In this document: piece after piece, positions 48,483 through 57,141 of the stretch
How the letters are laid out: each line of letters begins with the position of its first letter
Position numbering within the stretch: the first letter of the stretch is position 1
NCBI GenBank assembly: GCA_017745235.1
Contig: JAGHZU010000021.1
Location: forward strand, 1-64,000
DNA length: 64,000 nt
Origin: Caulobacter sp.
GTDB taxonomy: Bacteria > Pseudomonadota > Alphaproteobacteria > Caulobacterales > Caulobacteraceae
Reading direction: 5' to 3'
The notes under the pieces: generated by a model
Database searches by the model: none
Seen by the model: only the letters and a program-made list of their open reading frames with translations
Told to the model about the DNA's origin: nothing
Program-made: the position numbers and the translations under genes

Positions 48483-48947
48483 GTGACCCGACCCATCGTC
48501 AGCGAAGCTCATGTCGACCTGCCGCCGGACGAGGCCTTCGCAAGGTTTGTGGACGGCCTCGGCCGCTGGTGGCCGATGGCCTACACCTACAGCGGCGCGC
48601 GGTTCGAGACCGCGAGGGTCGAGCCCCGCGTCGGCGGACAGTGGGGCGAAGTCACCCGGGACGGCGAAACGCTGCCCTGGGGCGACGTCCGGGTATTCGA
48701 GCCGGGCAGGCGGGTGGTGCTTGGCTTCAACATCGCCGCCGATCGCAGCGCCGAGCCGCCCGAACGGTGGAGCGAGGTCGAGATCGCCTTCGCTCCGGAC
48801 AATGCGGGAACCCGTATTCGGCTGGAGCACCGCGATCTCGACCGGCATGGCGACGGCGCCCAGGCGATCGCTGATGGCATGGCCTCGGATCAGGGGTGGC
48901 CCCTGATCCTGGCCAGTTTCAGGCGTGAGACGCGCCGACCCCGCTAG
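48483..48947 (+). CDS. SRPBCC (AHSA1/START-like) domain protein
   Basis: A 154-residue protein with a START-like fold (VSEAHVDLPPDEAFARFVD... WSEVEIAFAPDNAGTRIRLEH). It could bind a hydrophobic ligand. The GTG at 48483 is chosen because AGGAGGT lies seven bases ahead. Its stop TAG overlaps the stop of the convergent KAS III-like gene in a shared CTAG. Function unknown. Confidence 0.85.
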   Translation: MTRPIVSEAHVDLPPDEAFARFVDGLGRWWPMAYTYSGARFETARVEPRVGGQWGEVTRDGETLPWGDVRVFEPGRRVVLGFNIAADRSAEPPERWSEVEIAFAPDNAGTRIRLEHRDLDRHGDGAQAIADGMASDQGWPLILASFRRETRRPR

Positions 48948-50056
48948 CGCTTGCGGACGAACACCGTGCCCGCCGAGTAGCCCGCGCCGAAGCTGCAGAT
49001 CAGGCCGGTCTCGCCCGGGGCGAAATCGTCGTTGGCCGAGTGGAAGGCGATGATCGAACCGGCCGAGCTGGTGTTGGCGTACTCGTCCAGGATGATGACG
49101 TTTTCACCGGCCTCCGGATCGCGCCCCAGCACCTTGCGGGCGATCAGGTCGTTCATGTTGATGTTGGCTTGGTGCAGCCACAGGCGCTTGAGGCCGGTGG
49201 GGTCCAGGCCGATGTCGCCGGCGTGTTCCACGATCATCTCGCTGACCATCGGAACCACCTCGCGGAACACCTTGCGGCCTTCCTGCACGAACAGCTTGTC
49301 CTTGGCTCCCACGCCCTCGGGCGCGGCGCGGTTCAGGAAGCCGAAGTTGTTGCGGATGTTGTTGGAGAACTCGGTCTTCAGCCGCGTGCCCAGGATCTCC
49401 CAGCCGTCCGTGGCCTGGCTTTCCTCTTCCAGGATCACGGCCGTCGCCACGTCGCCGAAGATGAAGTGGCTGTCGCGGTCGGTGAAGTTCAGGTGGCCCG
49501 AGCAGATTTCGGGATTGACCATCAGCACGGCCTTGGCGCTGCCGGTGGCGATGAAGTCGGCGGCGGTCTTGATGCCGAACGTGGCCGACGAGCAGGCTAC
49601 GTTCATGTCGAACGCAAAGCCTTCGATCCCCAACGCCTGTTGCACCTCGATGGCCATGGCCGGATAGGCGCGCTGCATGTTGGAGGCTGCGCAGATCACC
49701 GCGCCGATCTCGCTGACGGGCTTGCCCCAGCGTTCGATCGCCTGCTTGGCGGCTTCGACGGCCATCTCGGCCAGGATCGAGATCTGGTCGTTCGGGCGCT
49801 CGGGCAGAACGGGACGCATGACCTCGGGATCGATGATCCCGGTCTTGTTCATCACGTAGCGGGCCTTGATGCCCGACGCCTTCTCGATGAATTCCGGCGA
49901 GGAGGGGGCCAGGGCGGCGATTTCCCCGGCCTCGATAGCCCCGGCGTTGGCGGCGTTGAACCGCTCGACGTAGGTGTTGAAGGCTTCGACGAGTTCGGTG
50001 TTCGAAATGCTGAACGGCGGGGTGTACAGCCCCGTGGCGGCGATGACGGCTTTATG
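48944..50056 (-). CDS. 3-oxoacyl-ACP synthase III (FabH)-like protein
   Basis: A 370-residue thiolase-fold condensing enzyme. The Cys-His-Asn triad is visible as NVACSSATFG, LWLHQANINM and DEYANTSSAGS. It likely condenses an acyl-CoA or acyl-ACP with a malonyl unit; its divergence suggests a FabH paralogue rather than the main FabH. The start is uncertain: a TTG at 50056 is taken because the fold begins there; an ATG at 50203 adds 49 residues with no family look. It shares a stop tetranucleotide with the SRPBCC gene. Confidence 0.88.
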   Translation of the reverse strand, partial: HKAVIAATGLYTPPFSISNTELVEAFNTYVERFNAANAGAIEAGEIAALAPSSPEFIEKASGIKARYVMNKTGIIDPEVMRPVLPERPNDQISILAEMAVEAAKQAIERWGKPVSEIGAVICAASNMQRAYPAMAIEVQQALGIEGFAFDMNVACSSATFGIKTAADFIATGSAKAVLMVNPEICSGHLNFTDRDSHFIFGDVATAVILEEESQATDGWEILGTRLKTEFSNNIRNNFGFLNRAAPEGVGAKDKLFVQEGRKVFREVVPMVSEMIVEHAGDIGLDPTGLKRLWLHQANINMNDLIARKVLGRDPEAGENVIILDEYANTSSAGSIIAFHSANDDFAPGETGLICSFGAGYSAGTVFVRKR

Positions 50057-50365
50057 CAAGGCGGCGGTCCCGATGACGCTGGCGCGCCCCGTGCGGCGCG
50101 TCTCTGACTTTGTTGGCGGATCAATAGCACGCCTGACAGGGCCGTCACCTGTGACGCACGGGTCACCCGATATGCGGCGCCCAAGCCACGCTGCGGTCTC
50201 CATTGTGGAAAAAGGGGAACGTTTTCAGTTCGCCACATTCGCCACGAACGTGTCGTCGCCGACACGCAATGGCCCAAAACCCGTCCGCCACGGTCCAACC
50301 CGCGCCCCATGGCCAGGCTATCGGTGTCCACGCTGAGGGAGCACGAGTGCCAAGGAGTACAAAAA
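50057..50365. other. Intergenic stretch between the FabH-like and barrel protein genes
   Basis: About 309 bases with no convincing gene. It must hold promoters for both neighbours. A short purine run (GGAAAAAGGGGAACG near 50210-50225) is visible; I see no clear repeat or regulatory motif. Part of it belongs to the FabH-like gene if the upstream ATG at 50203 is used. Confidence 0.4.
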
Positions 50366-50908
50366 ATGAAAACTCTCATGTCTCTGGTCGCCCCGATGGC
50401 CGTCCTGTCGGTCGTCGCCGTTCCTGTGCTGGCCAACGCCCAATCGTCGGACAAGGAAATCTACGGCACCCTGGGCTATGCGGGATCCCGCGCCGGCGGC
50501 GCCGATACCGGCGCGGTGCAAGGCCGCCTGGGCGCCAAGCTCACGCCCCATTTCGGCGTGGAGGGCGAACTCTCCGGCGGCGTGAAGGACGACAATATCG
50601 ACCGTGCGGGCGTCCGCTCCAGCATCGAACAGACCCACTCGGCCGCCGTCTACGGCGTGGGCTTCCTGCCGGTGACGCCCAACATCGACCTGATCGGCCG
50701 CGTCGGCTACGGCAACACCCAGTTCAAGGAAAAGCTGGCTGGGGTCGAGACCAAGTACGACGCCGACAGCGTCAACTACGGCGTCGGTGCCCAGTACAAG
50801 TTCGACGACAAGAACGGTGTGCGTATCGACTACACGCGCCAGCAGTTCCGCGACAGCGACGCGGCCGACGCCAACGTGGTGTCGGTGGGCTACGCCCGCC
50901 GCTTCTAG
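50366..50908 (+). CDS. Small outer-membrane beta-barrel protein
   Basis: A 180-residue protein with a signal peptide (MKTLMSLVAPMAVLSVVAVP, cleavage near ANA-QS) and alternating beta-strand pattern (IYGTLGYAGS, LTPHFGVEGELSGG, AAVYGVGFLPVTPNIDL) ending in VSVGYARRF, a terminal Phe typical of outer-membrane barrels. It resembles the OmpA-like/Opa-type eight-stranded barrels. AAGGAG lies nine bases ahead of the ATG. The role is structural or unknown. A hairpin terminator follows. Confidence 0.87.
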   Translation: MKTLMSLVAPMAVLSVVAVPVLANAQSSDKEIYGTLGYAGSRAGGADTGAVQGRLGAKLTPHFGVEGELSGGVKDDNIDRAGVRSSIEQTHSAAVYGVGFLPVTPNIDLIGRVGYGNTQFKEKLAGVETKYDADSVNYGVGAQYKFDDKNGVRIDYTRQQFRDSDAADANVVSVGYARRF

Positions 50909-50932
50909 GGCCTGGCGTCCCTTCGAAACGAG

Positions 50933-50964
50933 GAACGCCCGCCTCCGGTCGGAGGCGGGCGTTC
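50933..50964. terminator. Perfect 14-bp hairpin between convergent genes
   Basis: GAACGCCCGCCTCC (50933-50946) pairs with GGAGGCGGGCGTTC (50951-50964) around GGTC. It lies between the barrel protein gene and the convergent DUF805 gene and may terminate both. Confidence 0.7.
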
Positions 50965-50989
50965 TGCTATCCCGGCGGAATCCGCCCGA

Positions 50990-51403
50990 TCAGCTGAAGA
51001 CGGCGGCGGTGTCGCCTTCGACTTGTTTGGGATCGGGGCCGAACTTGTTGGGCCCGACCGTGCCCGGCAGCACGTAGAAGACCAGCAGCACAACGATGCC
51101 GATCAGCGGAATGAAGGCGATCAGCAGCCACCAGGCCGAACGGTTGGTGTCGTGCAGGCGGCGGAAGGCCACCGCAATGCTGGGGATGAAGATACCCAGG
51201 CCGAAGACGAAGAATATCAGGCCCAGCAGCATGCCGAAGATGTTGGTGTGGCCAGACCCCGGAAAGTTCCCCGTCACGCCCAGCAGGCCATAATAGACGA
51301 ACTCGACGATGAAGATGAACAAGGCGAAGAGCCAGAATTCCGACCGGCGGGCGCGGCCCTGGAAGTCGGCGTACTTCTTCAGCGGTTGGAACATCAGAGA
51401 CAT
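50990..51403 (-). CDS. DUF805 membrane protein
   Basis: A 137-residue protein with four hydrophobic segments and the DUF805 pattern: KYADFQGRARRSEFWLF at the N-terminus and VAFRRLHDTNRSAWWLL in the middle. It sits in the inner membrane. The family function is unknown. It stands alone, with a terminator after it. Confidence 0.92.
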   Translation of the reverse strand: MSLMFQPLKKYADFQGRARRSEFWLFALFIFIVEFVYYGLLGVTGNFPGSGHTNIFGMLLGLIFFVFGLGIFIPSIAVAFRRLHDTNRSAWWLLIAFIPLIGIVVLLVFYVLPGTVGPNKFGPDPKQVEGDTAAVFS

Positions 51404-51578
51404 GGTGGCTCCCGAATTCGCCCCCGCCCAGCCGGCGGTTCGCGCAACTTGAGCACGAAAAGCCGTTCCGTAAACCCGGTTCTGTGCTCCGCGAGACTTT
51501 TGGTGACGTTACGTCGCCCTTGACGGAGCGGCGACGGGCTCCGACCCTGCCGGAAACGGGGGGAAGGAAGGCGTCGGC

Positions 51579-51965
51579 TTGGACAAGGCGCAGATCATTC
51601 AACTGCTTGGCTCGGCGCTCGCCATCGGCTTGATGGTGCTCTTGGCCGGGTGGGCCAGGATCGCCCGGCCCATGCCCCGGCTCACCGCGCAAGGCGCGCG
51701 CGACCTCCTGGCGGTCGAGTTTCCGGACGAACCCGTGGATGCGGTCTGGATCGACGGGGACGGGGCGGGCCTTGTGGCGCGTTCGGGCGACCAGGCCTTG
51801 GTGCTTTGGCGCAAGGGCGACGGCTACGTGGCGCGGGAAGCGCCGCTAAGCCGTCTAAGCGAGGCGCGTCTGGTCGATGGCCGCGTACGGCTGAAGCTGG
51901 GCGACGGCGCGCCCCGCCTGGCCGTGCCGAACGGCGTGTGGCCGCCCTTGGAGCTACGCGCGTGA
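51579..51965 (+). CDS. Hypothetical single-pass membrane protein, 128 residues
   Basis: A protein with one N-terminal membrane segment (IIQLLGSALAIGLMVLLAGW) and a small soluble domain of beta-strand character (AVWIDGDGAGLVARSGDQAL...). The start is TTG at 51579, with GGGAAGGAAGG ahead. Its stop overlaps the start of the sterol desaturase-family gene (GTGA), so the two are translationally coupled and may work together. No family recognised. Confidence 0.75.
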   Translation: MDKAQIIQLLGSALAIGLMVLLAGWARIARPMPRLTAQGARDLLAVEFPDEPVDAVWIDGDGAGLVARSGDQALVLWRKGDGYVAREAPLSRLSEARLVDGRVRLKLGDGAPRLAVPNGVWPPLELRA

Positions 51966-52876
51966 AGACCTTCGATCCCGTCCAGATGGCCATCCCGTTT
52001 TTCGTGGTGGCCGTGTTCCTCGAGATCCTCCTGGCGCGCCTGGGCAAGACCAAGGCGCACTATGAACCGCGCGACACGGCCATGTCGCTGACCATGGGGC
52101 TGGGCAGCACGATCGCGGGCCTGTTCACCGCCGGGATTACGTTCGCCGCGGCCTTGTGGGTCTACGAGCACCGGCTGTTCACGATCCCCATGAACGCCGT
52201 CTGGGCCTGGGTGGCGCTCTTCTTCGCCGAAGACCTGACCTACTACTGGTTCCATCGCCTGGCGCACGAACGGCGGGTCTGGTGGGCCAGCCACGTCAAC
52301 CACCACACCTCGACCCACTACAATCTCTCCACGGCCTTGCGGCAGACCTGGACGGGCGGGATTGCCGGCACCTGGCTGCTATGGCTGCCGCTGTCGTTCC
52401 TGGGCTTCCCCCCGGCCATGGTGGCCATCCAGAAGGGCGTCAGCCTTGTCTACCAGTTCTGGATCCACACCGAGTCGATCAAGCGCATGCCGCGCTGGTT
52501 CGAGGCGGTGTTCAACACGCCCTCGCACCATCGGGTGCACCATGCCCGCAACGCCCGCTACCTGGACGCCAACTATGCCGGCATCCTGATCATCTGGGAC
52601 AGGATGTTTGGGACCTTCATCCCCGAGGTCGACGAGGAGCCGTGCCGCTATGGAACGGTCAAGAACCTCGGCAACTTCAACCTGTTGCACAACGTGTTCC
52701 ACGAGTGGGTCGGCATCGGCAAGGACGTCGTCGCCCAGCCGCGGCACGCCCTGGGCTACATCTTCGGCCCGCCAGGCTGGAGCCACGACGGCTCGCGCGA
52801 CACTTCCCATACGCTGAAGGCCAAGTGGCGGGCGCGGACGAGCGCCGCCAAGGCGCGGGAGGACACGGCGGCCTGA
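51962..52876 (+). CDS. Sterol desaturase/fatty acid hydroxylase family protein
   Basis: A 304-residue integral membrane di-iron enzyme. The histidine clusters are WFHRLAHE, HVNHHTSTH and PSHHRVHHA, the full set for two irons. There are about four membrane segments before and between them. It hydroxylates or desaturates a lipid; bacterial members act on fatty acids, carotenoids or sphingoid bases, and the substrate here is not evident. It starts with GTG overlapping the stop of the 128-residue membrane protein. Confidence 0.92.
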   Translation: MKTFDPVQMAIPFFVVAVFLEILLARLGKTKAHYEPRDTAMSLTMGLGSTIAGLFTAGITFAAALWVYEHRLFTIPMNAVWAWVALFFAEDLTYYWFHRLAHERRVWWASHVNHHTSTHYNLSTALRQTWTGGIAGTWLLWLPLSFLGFPPAMVAIQKGVSLVYQFWIHTESIKRMPRWFEAVFNTPSHHRVHHARNARYLDANYAGILIIWDRMFGTFIPEVDEEPCRYGTVKNLGNFNLLHNVFHEWVGIGKDVVAQPRHALGYIFGPPGWSHDGSRDTSHTLKAKWRARTSAAKAREDTAA

Positions 52877-52894
52877 AGCCGCCGTGCGCGGGGA

Positions 52895-53788
52895 TCAGTC
52901 GATCTTCACGAACGGGGTCGAGCCGCCCGTCACCTTGGGCAGCTCGCCGTTCCATTTCTCGATAGCCTGCTGTTGCAGGACCTGCGGATTGGCGCGCAGG
53001 GCCTCGCCCTTGATACGGATCGATTCGGCCTCGCCGCGGGCCTTGGCGATGGCGGCGTTGGCCAGGGCGGTCTCCTTGGCTTCCAGGGCCTTGGCGGCCA
53101 GGGCTTCCTGCTCCAGCTGGGTCTTGTTCTGCATCTGCTGGATGATGGCGTCCGGGTAGCGGATCGAGCCGATCCAATCCATCTGCGACACGGTCACGCC
53201 ATGGCGCGCCCACTTGCCCGACACCCGGGCGAAGGCGCGCTGCATCACCGCTTGGCGGCCGCCGCTGTAGAGGGTCTCCACCCCCACCTTCTCGGCCTCG
53301 GCCGCCACGGCCGAGCGCACGTCGTTGCGGATCGGGCCGTCCAGCAACTGGTCGAACGACAGGCGATAGGTCTGGTAGAGGTTCGGGGCCGAGGCCGGGT
53401 TCACCTGCAGGGTCACCGACACGTCGGCCGTCATGGGCAGGCCCGTGTTGTCGGAGAAGGTGATCTCCTCGTTCTCGTTGCCGCGCTCGTCCTTCTCGCG
53501 GGTGTAGCTGTAGGTGCGCTGGATCACCGGATACTGGATGATGCGCTCGCCGATGCCCCGGAAGTACCAGCGGGCGGGCAGGGGGTCGGCCGAGACGCCG
53601 GCTCCCGTGCCCAGGGTCTTGATCTTCACGCCGACGTTGCCGGGTTCGACCGTGGTGCTGTGGCCGGCGATGCTGCACGAGCCGATCAGCAGGACCACCA
53701 GGCTGACGCCGCCCAGGCCGATGGCGCGGCCGGTGTTCTTCAGCTTGTCGCGGGTCTTGGCGGCCTTCGCCTGGAAGTTCTCGCTCAT
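52895..53788 (-). CDS. SPFH/prohibitin-like membrane protein
   Basis: A 297-residue protein with one N-terminal membrane segment (AIGLGGVSLVVLLIGSCSIAG), a band 7/SPFH domain (VEPGNVGVKIKTLGTG, ...VSVTLQVNPASAPNLYQ...) and a C-terminal Ala/Glu coiled coil (about residues 205-265). Such proteins form membrane assemblies linked to proteases. The start at 53788 overlaps the stop of the small membrane protein upstream (ATGA), so they probably act together. Confidence 0.9.
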   Translation of the reverse strand: MSENFQAKAAKTRDKLKNTGRAIGLGGVSLVVLLIGSCSIAGHSTTVEPGNVGVKIKTLGTGAGVSADPLPARWYFRGIGERIIQYPVIQRTYSYTREKDERGNENEEITFSDNTGLPMTADVSVTLQVNPASAPNLYQTYRLSFDQLLDGPIRNDVRSAVAAEAEKVGVETLYSGGRQAVMQRAFARVSGKWARHGVTVSQMDWIGSIRYPDAIIQQMQNKTQLEQEALAAKALEAKETALANAAIAKARGEAESIRIKGEALRANPQVLQQQAIEKWNGELPKVTGGSTPFVKID

Positions 53789-54012
53789 TCGCCGGTGTCC
53801 CCTTTGGTCGAATTCAATGTCTTGGCCAGGTCCTTGAGCATCATCGACGCCAGCTTGCCCAGGCCGATCACGCCGACCGCGAAGGCGGCGGGCGCGGCGA
53901 TCAGGCCGATGTCGCTGGCCGAGCCCCACAGCGGGCCGACGACGACGCGCATCAGCACGATCGCCAGCGCGACCCAAGCGACCAGATAGGCCGCGGCTTT
54001 CGCATAGATCAT
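53785..54012 (-). CDS. Small two-pass membrane protein, 75 residues
   Basis: A short protein with two hydrophobic segments (AAAYLVAWVALAIVLMRVVV and IGLIAAPAAFAVGVIGLGK) and a charged tail. No family recognised. GGAGGG lies seven bases ahead of the ATG at 54012. It overlaps the start of the SPFH gene and is a candidate partner of that protein. Confidence 0.8.
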   Translation of the reverse strand: MIYAKAAAYLVAWVALAIVLMRVVVGPLWGSASDIGLIAAPAAFAVGVIGLGKLASMMLKDLAKTLNSTKGDTGE

Positions 54013-54103
54013 GACGCCCTCCTGCCGGAACCCAGGGTGGCAAGTTCGACCGGCCGATGCACGCGAAACCTTGGCCGAAAAGGGTTGGAGAAGTCGCGAG
54101 GCC

Positions 54104-54493
54104 TTACTCGCAGAGGTCCGACCACTTCTGGCCGACGGCCTCGCTGCCGTCGATCTCTTCCAGCGCCAGGACGCCCTGGGACCAGACGAAGCGTTCCAGG
54201 CCGTCGAAGCCGTCCTGCTGCTCGACGATGTCGACCTCGCCGCATACCGAGGGGATTTCGCCGTCCCAGTGGACGAAGACCTTGCCGAAATTGACGGCCT
54301 GGGCGTCGGGCAGGCGGCCCGTCACCGCGATCCGGGCGCCTTCGATGGCCTGGGCGTCGTCGGCGGCGTGGTCCACGGCCTCGGCGCGGGTGTCGCGCAG
54401 GACGTAGACGGCCAGGGCGGTTCCGAGCCCCGCAAGCGCCAGCGCCGCCACGACGCCGACCAGCAGGGTGGTCTTCTTCGGGTTCACCATCAT
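54104..54493 (-). CDS. Hypothetical protein with N-terminal membrane anchor, 129 residues
   Basis: A protein with one N-terminal hydrophobic segment (TLLVGVVAALALAGLGTALAV) and a periplasm-exposed domain of about 95 residues with two cysteines (PSVCGEVDIVEQ and the C-terminal DLCE), which may form a disulfide. I do not recognise the family. It follows the NUDIX gene on the same strand by 42 bases. Confidence 0.75.
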   Translation of the reverse strand: MMVNPKKTTLLVGVVAALALAGLGTALAVYVLRDTRAEAVDHAADDAQAIEGARIAVTGRLPDAQAVNFGKVFVHWDGEIPSVCGEVDIVEQQDGFDGLERFVWSQGVLALEEIDGSEAVGQKWSDLCE

Positions 54494-54535
54494 GGCGTGC
54501 AGCCTAGCGCGGTTTCCGCGCCCGGGGGAACGGGG

Positions 54536-55528
54536 TCAGTCGCGCAGCAGCGGCAGGGAAAGCCCGCTAGCCGGGCGCGCGGCCAGGATCTCGCGGCGGA
54601 AGCGGAACAGCTCGGCCGGGCGCCCGCCGGTGTCGGCGTCCTGGCGGCCCAGACCTTCGACCAGGTCCTCGCGCTCGACCACGCGGCGGAAGTTCTGCTT
54701 GTGCAGGGGCACCCCGGCGATGGCCTCTACGGTTCGCTGGAGCGCGGAAAGGGTGAACTCCGGCGGCATCAGCTCGAACACCACCGGGCGGTACTTGATC
54801 TTGCCCCGCAGGCGGGAAAGGCCGGTGGCCAGGATGCGGCGGTGGTCCGAGATCATCGGCTCCCCCAGCGCCGCCGACAGGGCCTCGGGCTCGGCGGGGT
54901 CCAGGCCGTCGGCGCGGGCCCGGTCGCGGGCGGCTTCGGGAGCCAAGCCTGCTTCGTACAGCAGCTCGTAGCGTTCCAGGACCCGTTCCTCGTTCCACGG
55001 AGCGCCGTCCAGGGCGAAGGCCAGGCGTGCGCGCGACCACTTGGCGTCGTCATCGCCGGACCAGCGTTTGAGGGCCGGGGCTATGGCGCGGTCCAGAAGG
55101 GCGGGGCGGCCGTTGCGCCAGTCCTCCCAGGGAAAGAACCGCGACCAGGGCGCCCAGGCCGTGTCCGGCGCCTGGGTCTCGACCGCCGTGGGCGTCAGGC
55201 CCAGATAGCCCACCGAGACGACCCGCGCCGCGCCGGCCCCCATCTCGGCCCGGGGGGCGTCGCGACCCTTGTCGCCGAAGGTGTAGAGCTGCTCCACATA
55301 GCCCAGTTGGAAACGGGTCTGTTCGGTCACGAACGCCCGCAGGCCCAGCTCGAAAGTTCGGTGCCGTTCCGGATCGAACGAGCCGAAGGGCAGGCCGGGC
55401 AGGGGGCTGGCGACGTCGGTCACCGCATCGTGCGGGCGGACGGTCAGAACCACGGCTTCGCCGTCGCGGATGGCCACGACCACGGCCGAAAGCCCGATGA
55501 CCACCGATCCGGACGAGGTTTCGCTCAT
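54536..55528 (-). CDS. NUDIX-fold NAD-regulator-like protein (NadQ/COG4111-like)
   Basis: A 330-residue protein. The N-terminal half is NUDIX-like (VVIGLSAVVVAIRDGEAVVL, RTFELGLRAFVTEQTRFQLGYVEQLYTFGD) but has no complete Nudix box of the GX5EX7REUXEEXGU type, so hydrolysis is unlikely. The C-terminal part (KYRPVVFELMPPEFTLSALQ, KQNFRRVVERE) resembles the winged-helix region of NrtR/NadQ-type regulators of NAD synthesis, from memory of the family. The start overlaps the stop of the HD-domain gene (ATGA). The target genes are not in this window. Confidence 0.75.
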   Translation of the reverse strand: MSETSSGSVVIGLSAVVVAIRDGEAVVLTVRPHDAVTDVASPLPGLPFGSFDPERHRTFELGLRAFVTEQTRFQLGYVEQLYTFGDKGRDAPRAEMGAGAARVVSVGYLGLTPTAVETQAPDTAWAPWSRFFPWEDWRNGRPALLDRAIAPALKRWSGDDDAKWSRARLAFALDGAPWNEERVLERYELLYEAGLAPEAARDRARADGLDPAEPEALSAALGEPMISDHRRILATGLSRLRGKIKYRPVVFELMPPEFTLSALQRTVEAIAGVPLHKQNFRRVVEREDLVEGLGRQDADTGGRPAELFRFRREILAARPASGLSLPLLRD

Positions 55529-56163
55529 TCGGTTTCGAACGCTGCGCCCGGCGCGGATTCGAAACCGGCCGCCCGGGACAGCACATGGAAGCGCTGGACG
55601 TAGCGGGCCTGGGCCTCGAACGGCGGCAGGGGATTGATCTGCAGGTCGTAGCCCACGGGCGGCGCGCCGAAGATGGCCAGCGATTCCGCATGCTCGAACC
55701 CGGCCAGCTGCGTGGCTTCGAAGAAGGCGCAGGCGCGGTCGGCCTGCTTGATCAGCTTCTTGATCGCCTGTGGCGTCTTCACGGGCAGGCCGAAGCGGAT
55801 GTGGATCGCATCCTCCAGTCGGGCTTCGAAATCCTTGTAGCTGACGCCCAGCGCCGCCTTGAACGGGCTGATCATGTCGCCGATCACGTATTCGCTGGCG
55901 TCGTGCAGCAGGGCGGCCAGGCGCCATCTGGGCTCCAGGTCCGGTTTGATGTGCGTGGCGATCTCCTCGACCACCAGGCTGTGCTGGGCCACCGAAAAGC
56001 CGTGGTCGCCCGTCGTCTGACCATTCCAGCGCGCCACGCGGGCCAGGCCGTGGGCGATGTCCTCGATCTCGATGTCCATGGGCGAGGGGTCCAGCAGGTC
56101 CAGCCTGCGCCCCGACAGCATCCGCTGCCACGCCCTTGGAGGGCCCTTATGCAGCCCTTTGGC
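55525..56163 (-). CDS. HD domain phosphohydrolase (YfbR-like)
   Basis: A 212-residue HD-superfamily protein. Metal ligands are His in FSVAQHSLVVEEIA, the HD pair in ALLHDASEYVIGDM and a later Asp in KQADRACAFFEA. Similar proteins (YfbR type) are 5'-nucleotidases. The GTG at 56163 (MAKGLHKGPPRAW) is chosen because AGGA lies eight bases ahead; a GTG at 56181 is the alternative. It is translationally coupled to the NadQ-like gene, so a link to nucleotide/NAD turnover is plausible. Confidence 0.85.
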   Translation of the reverse strand, partial: AKGLHKGPPRAWQRMLSGRRLDLLDPSPMDIEIEDIAHGLARVARWNGQTTGDHGFSVAQHSLVVEEIATHIKPDLEPRWRLAALLHDASEYVIGDMISPFKAALGVSYKDFEARLEDAIHIRFGLPVKTPQAIKKLIKQADRACAFFEATQLAGFEHAESLAIFGAPPVGYDLQINPLPPFEAQARYVQRFHVLSRAAGFESAPGAAFETE

Positions 56164-56224
56164 CACGAAATCGTTCCTCACAGTGAAGGTGGCGCGTCGT
56201 CGTCCGTTTTGACTGGCCCATCGG

Positions 56225-56238
56225 TTGAGAAAGATCAA
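56225..56238 (+). promoter_or_regulatory. FNR/FixK-type box upstream of the universal stress protein
   Basis: TTGAGAAAGATCAA differs by one base from the FNR/FixK consensus TTGAT-N4-ATCAA. Its centre is about 57 bases before the ATG at 56288, which puts a start of transcription at position -41.5 within about 15 bases of the gene, the normal activator geometry. Predicts induction under low oxygen. Confidence 0.6.
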
Positions 56239-56287
56239 TGCGGGCGAGCGCGACAGCTGTGGAAATGCGTCGAGAGGAGGATCGATC

Positions 56288-57106
56288 ATGAGCTGGGCGA
56301 GAATCATGGCGCCGCTGGCTGGCGGCGCGGCCGCAGACAAGGCGCTCCTGGATTCGGCGAAGATCCTGGCGGAGGGTTTCGACGCGGAGCTGGCTTGCGT
56401 GCACGCGCCGGCCGACATGGCCGACCTGATGCCCTGGATGGGCGAGGGTTTCATGGGCGGGGTCCAGGTCACGGCCCTGGAAAGCCTCAAGGAGGCTGCC
56501 GTCGAAGGCCGCCACGTGGTGGAGAAGCTGGTCCAGGAGGCCGGCTATCCCCGCTGCGCCGCCATCAGCCTGGAATCCCCGGTCTGGGCCGGCCTGGCGA
56601 TGGAAGGCCGCCTGTCCGACGTCATCGTCTTCGACAGCGCCGCCGCGCGGGGCCGCGGCCCCCTGGCCGAGGCGTTTCAGCAGATGGTCGCTGATGAGCA
56701 GCGTCCGGTCCTGGTGGCGCGTCCCGGCCTGAAGGTCGGGGGCACGGTGCTCGTGGCCTGGGATGGCGGCAAGGAGGCCAGCCGCGCGATGCGCACCTCG
56801 CTGCCCTTGCTGCAGAAGGCCTCGTCGGTGGTGGTGGCGGGTGCGCCCGGCGCCTCGTCGCGCAGCTTCGACCTGTCGCGCCTGGTCGAGTTCCTGGCCG
56901 CTCGCGGGGTCAAGGCCACGACGCGCGAGCTTGAGGGCTCGGGCAACGATGCTGCGGGTCTGCTGCTGAAGGGAGCCGCGGACGTGGGCGCCGAAATCCT
57001 GGTGGCCGGCGCTTTCGGCCACCCGCGCCTGCAGGAGTTCATCTTCGGCGGCACCACGCGCAGCCTGCTGAACAGTGACGGCCCGTCGCTGTTCCTGTCG
57101 CACTGA
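56288..57106 (+). CDS. Universal stress protein (tandem UspA)
   Basis: A 272-residue protein made of two UspA folds; the second ends LVAGAFGHPRLQEFIFGGTTRSLL, the form of the ATP/phosphate-binding loop G-x2-G-x9-G-S/T. The N-terminal copy is diverged. GAGGAGG lies nine bases ahead of the ATG. A FixK-type box precedes it, and oxygen-limitation control of such proteins is known in Caulobacter-like bacteria. The following small gene is on the same strand 35 bases on. Confidence 0.9.
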   Translation: MSWARIMAPLAGGAAADKALLDSAKILAEGFDAELACVHAPADMADLMPWMGEGFMGGVQVTALESLKEAAVEGRHVVEKLVQEAGYPRCAAISLESPVWAGLAMEGRLSDVIVFDSAAARGRGPLAEAFQQMVADEQRPVLVARPGLKVGGTVLVAWDGGKEASRAMRTSLPLLQKASSVVVAGAPGASSRSFDLSRLVEFLAARGVKATTRELEGSGNDAAGLLLKGAADVGAEILVAGAFGHPRLQEFIFGGTTRSLLNSDGPSLFLSH

Positions 57107-57141
57107 GAGTTCCGGATTCTGTTTTGAGAAGGAGACGTTCG

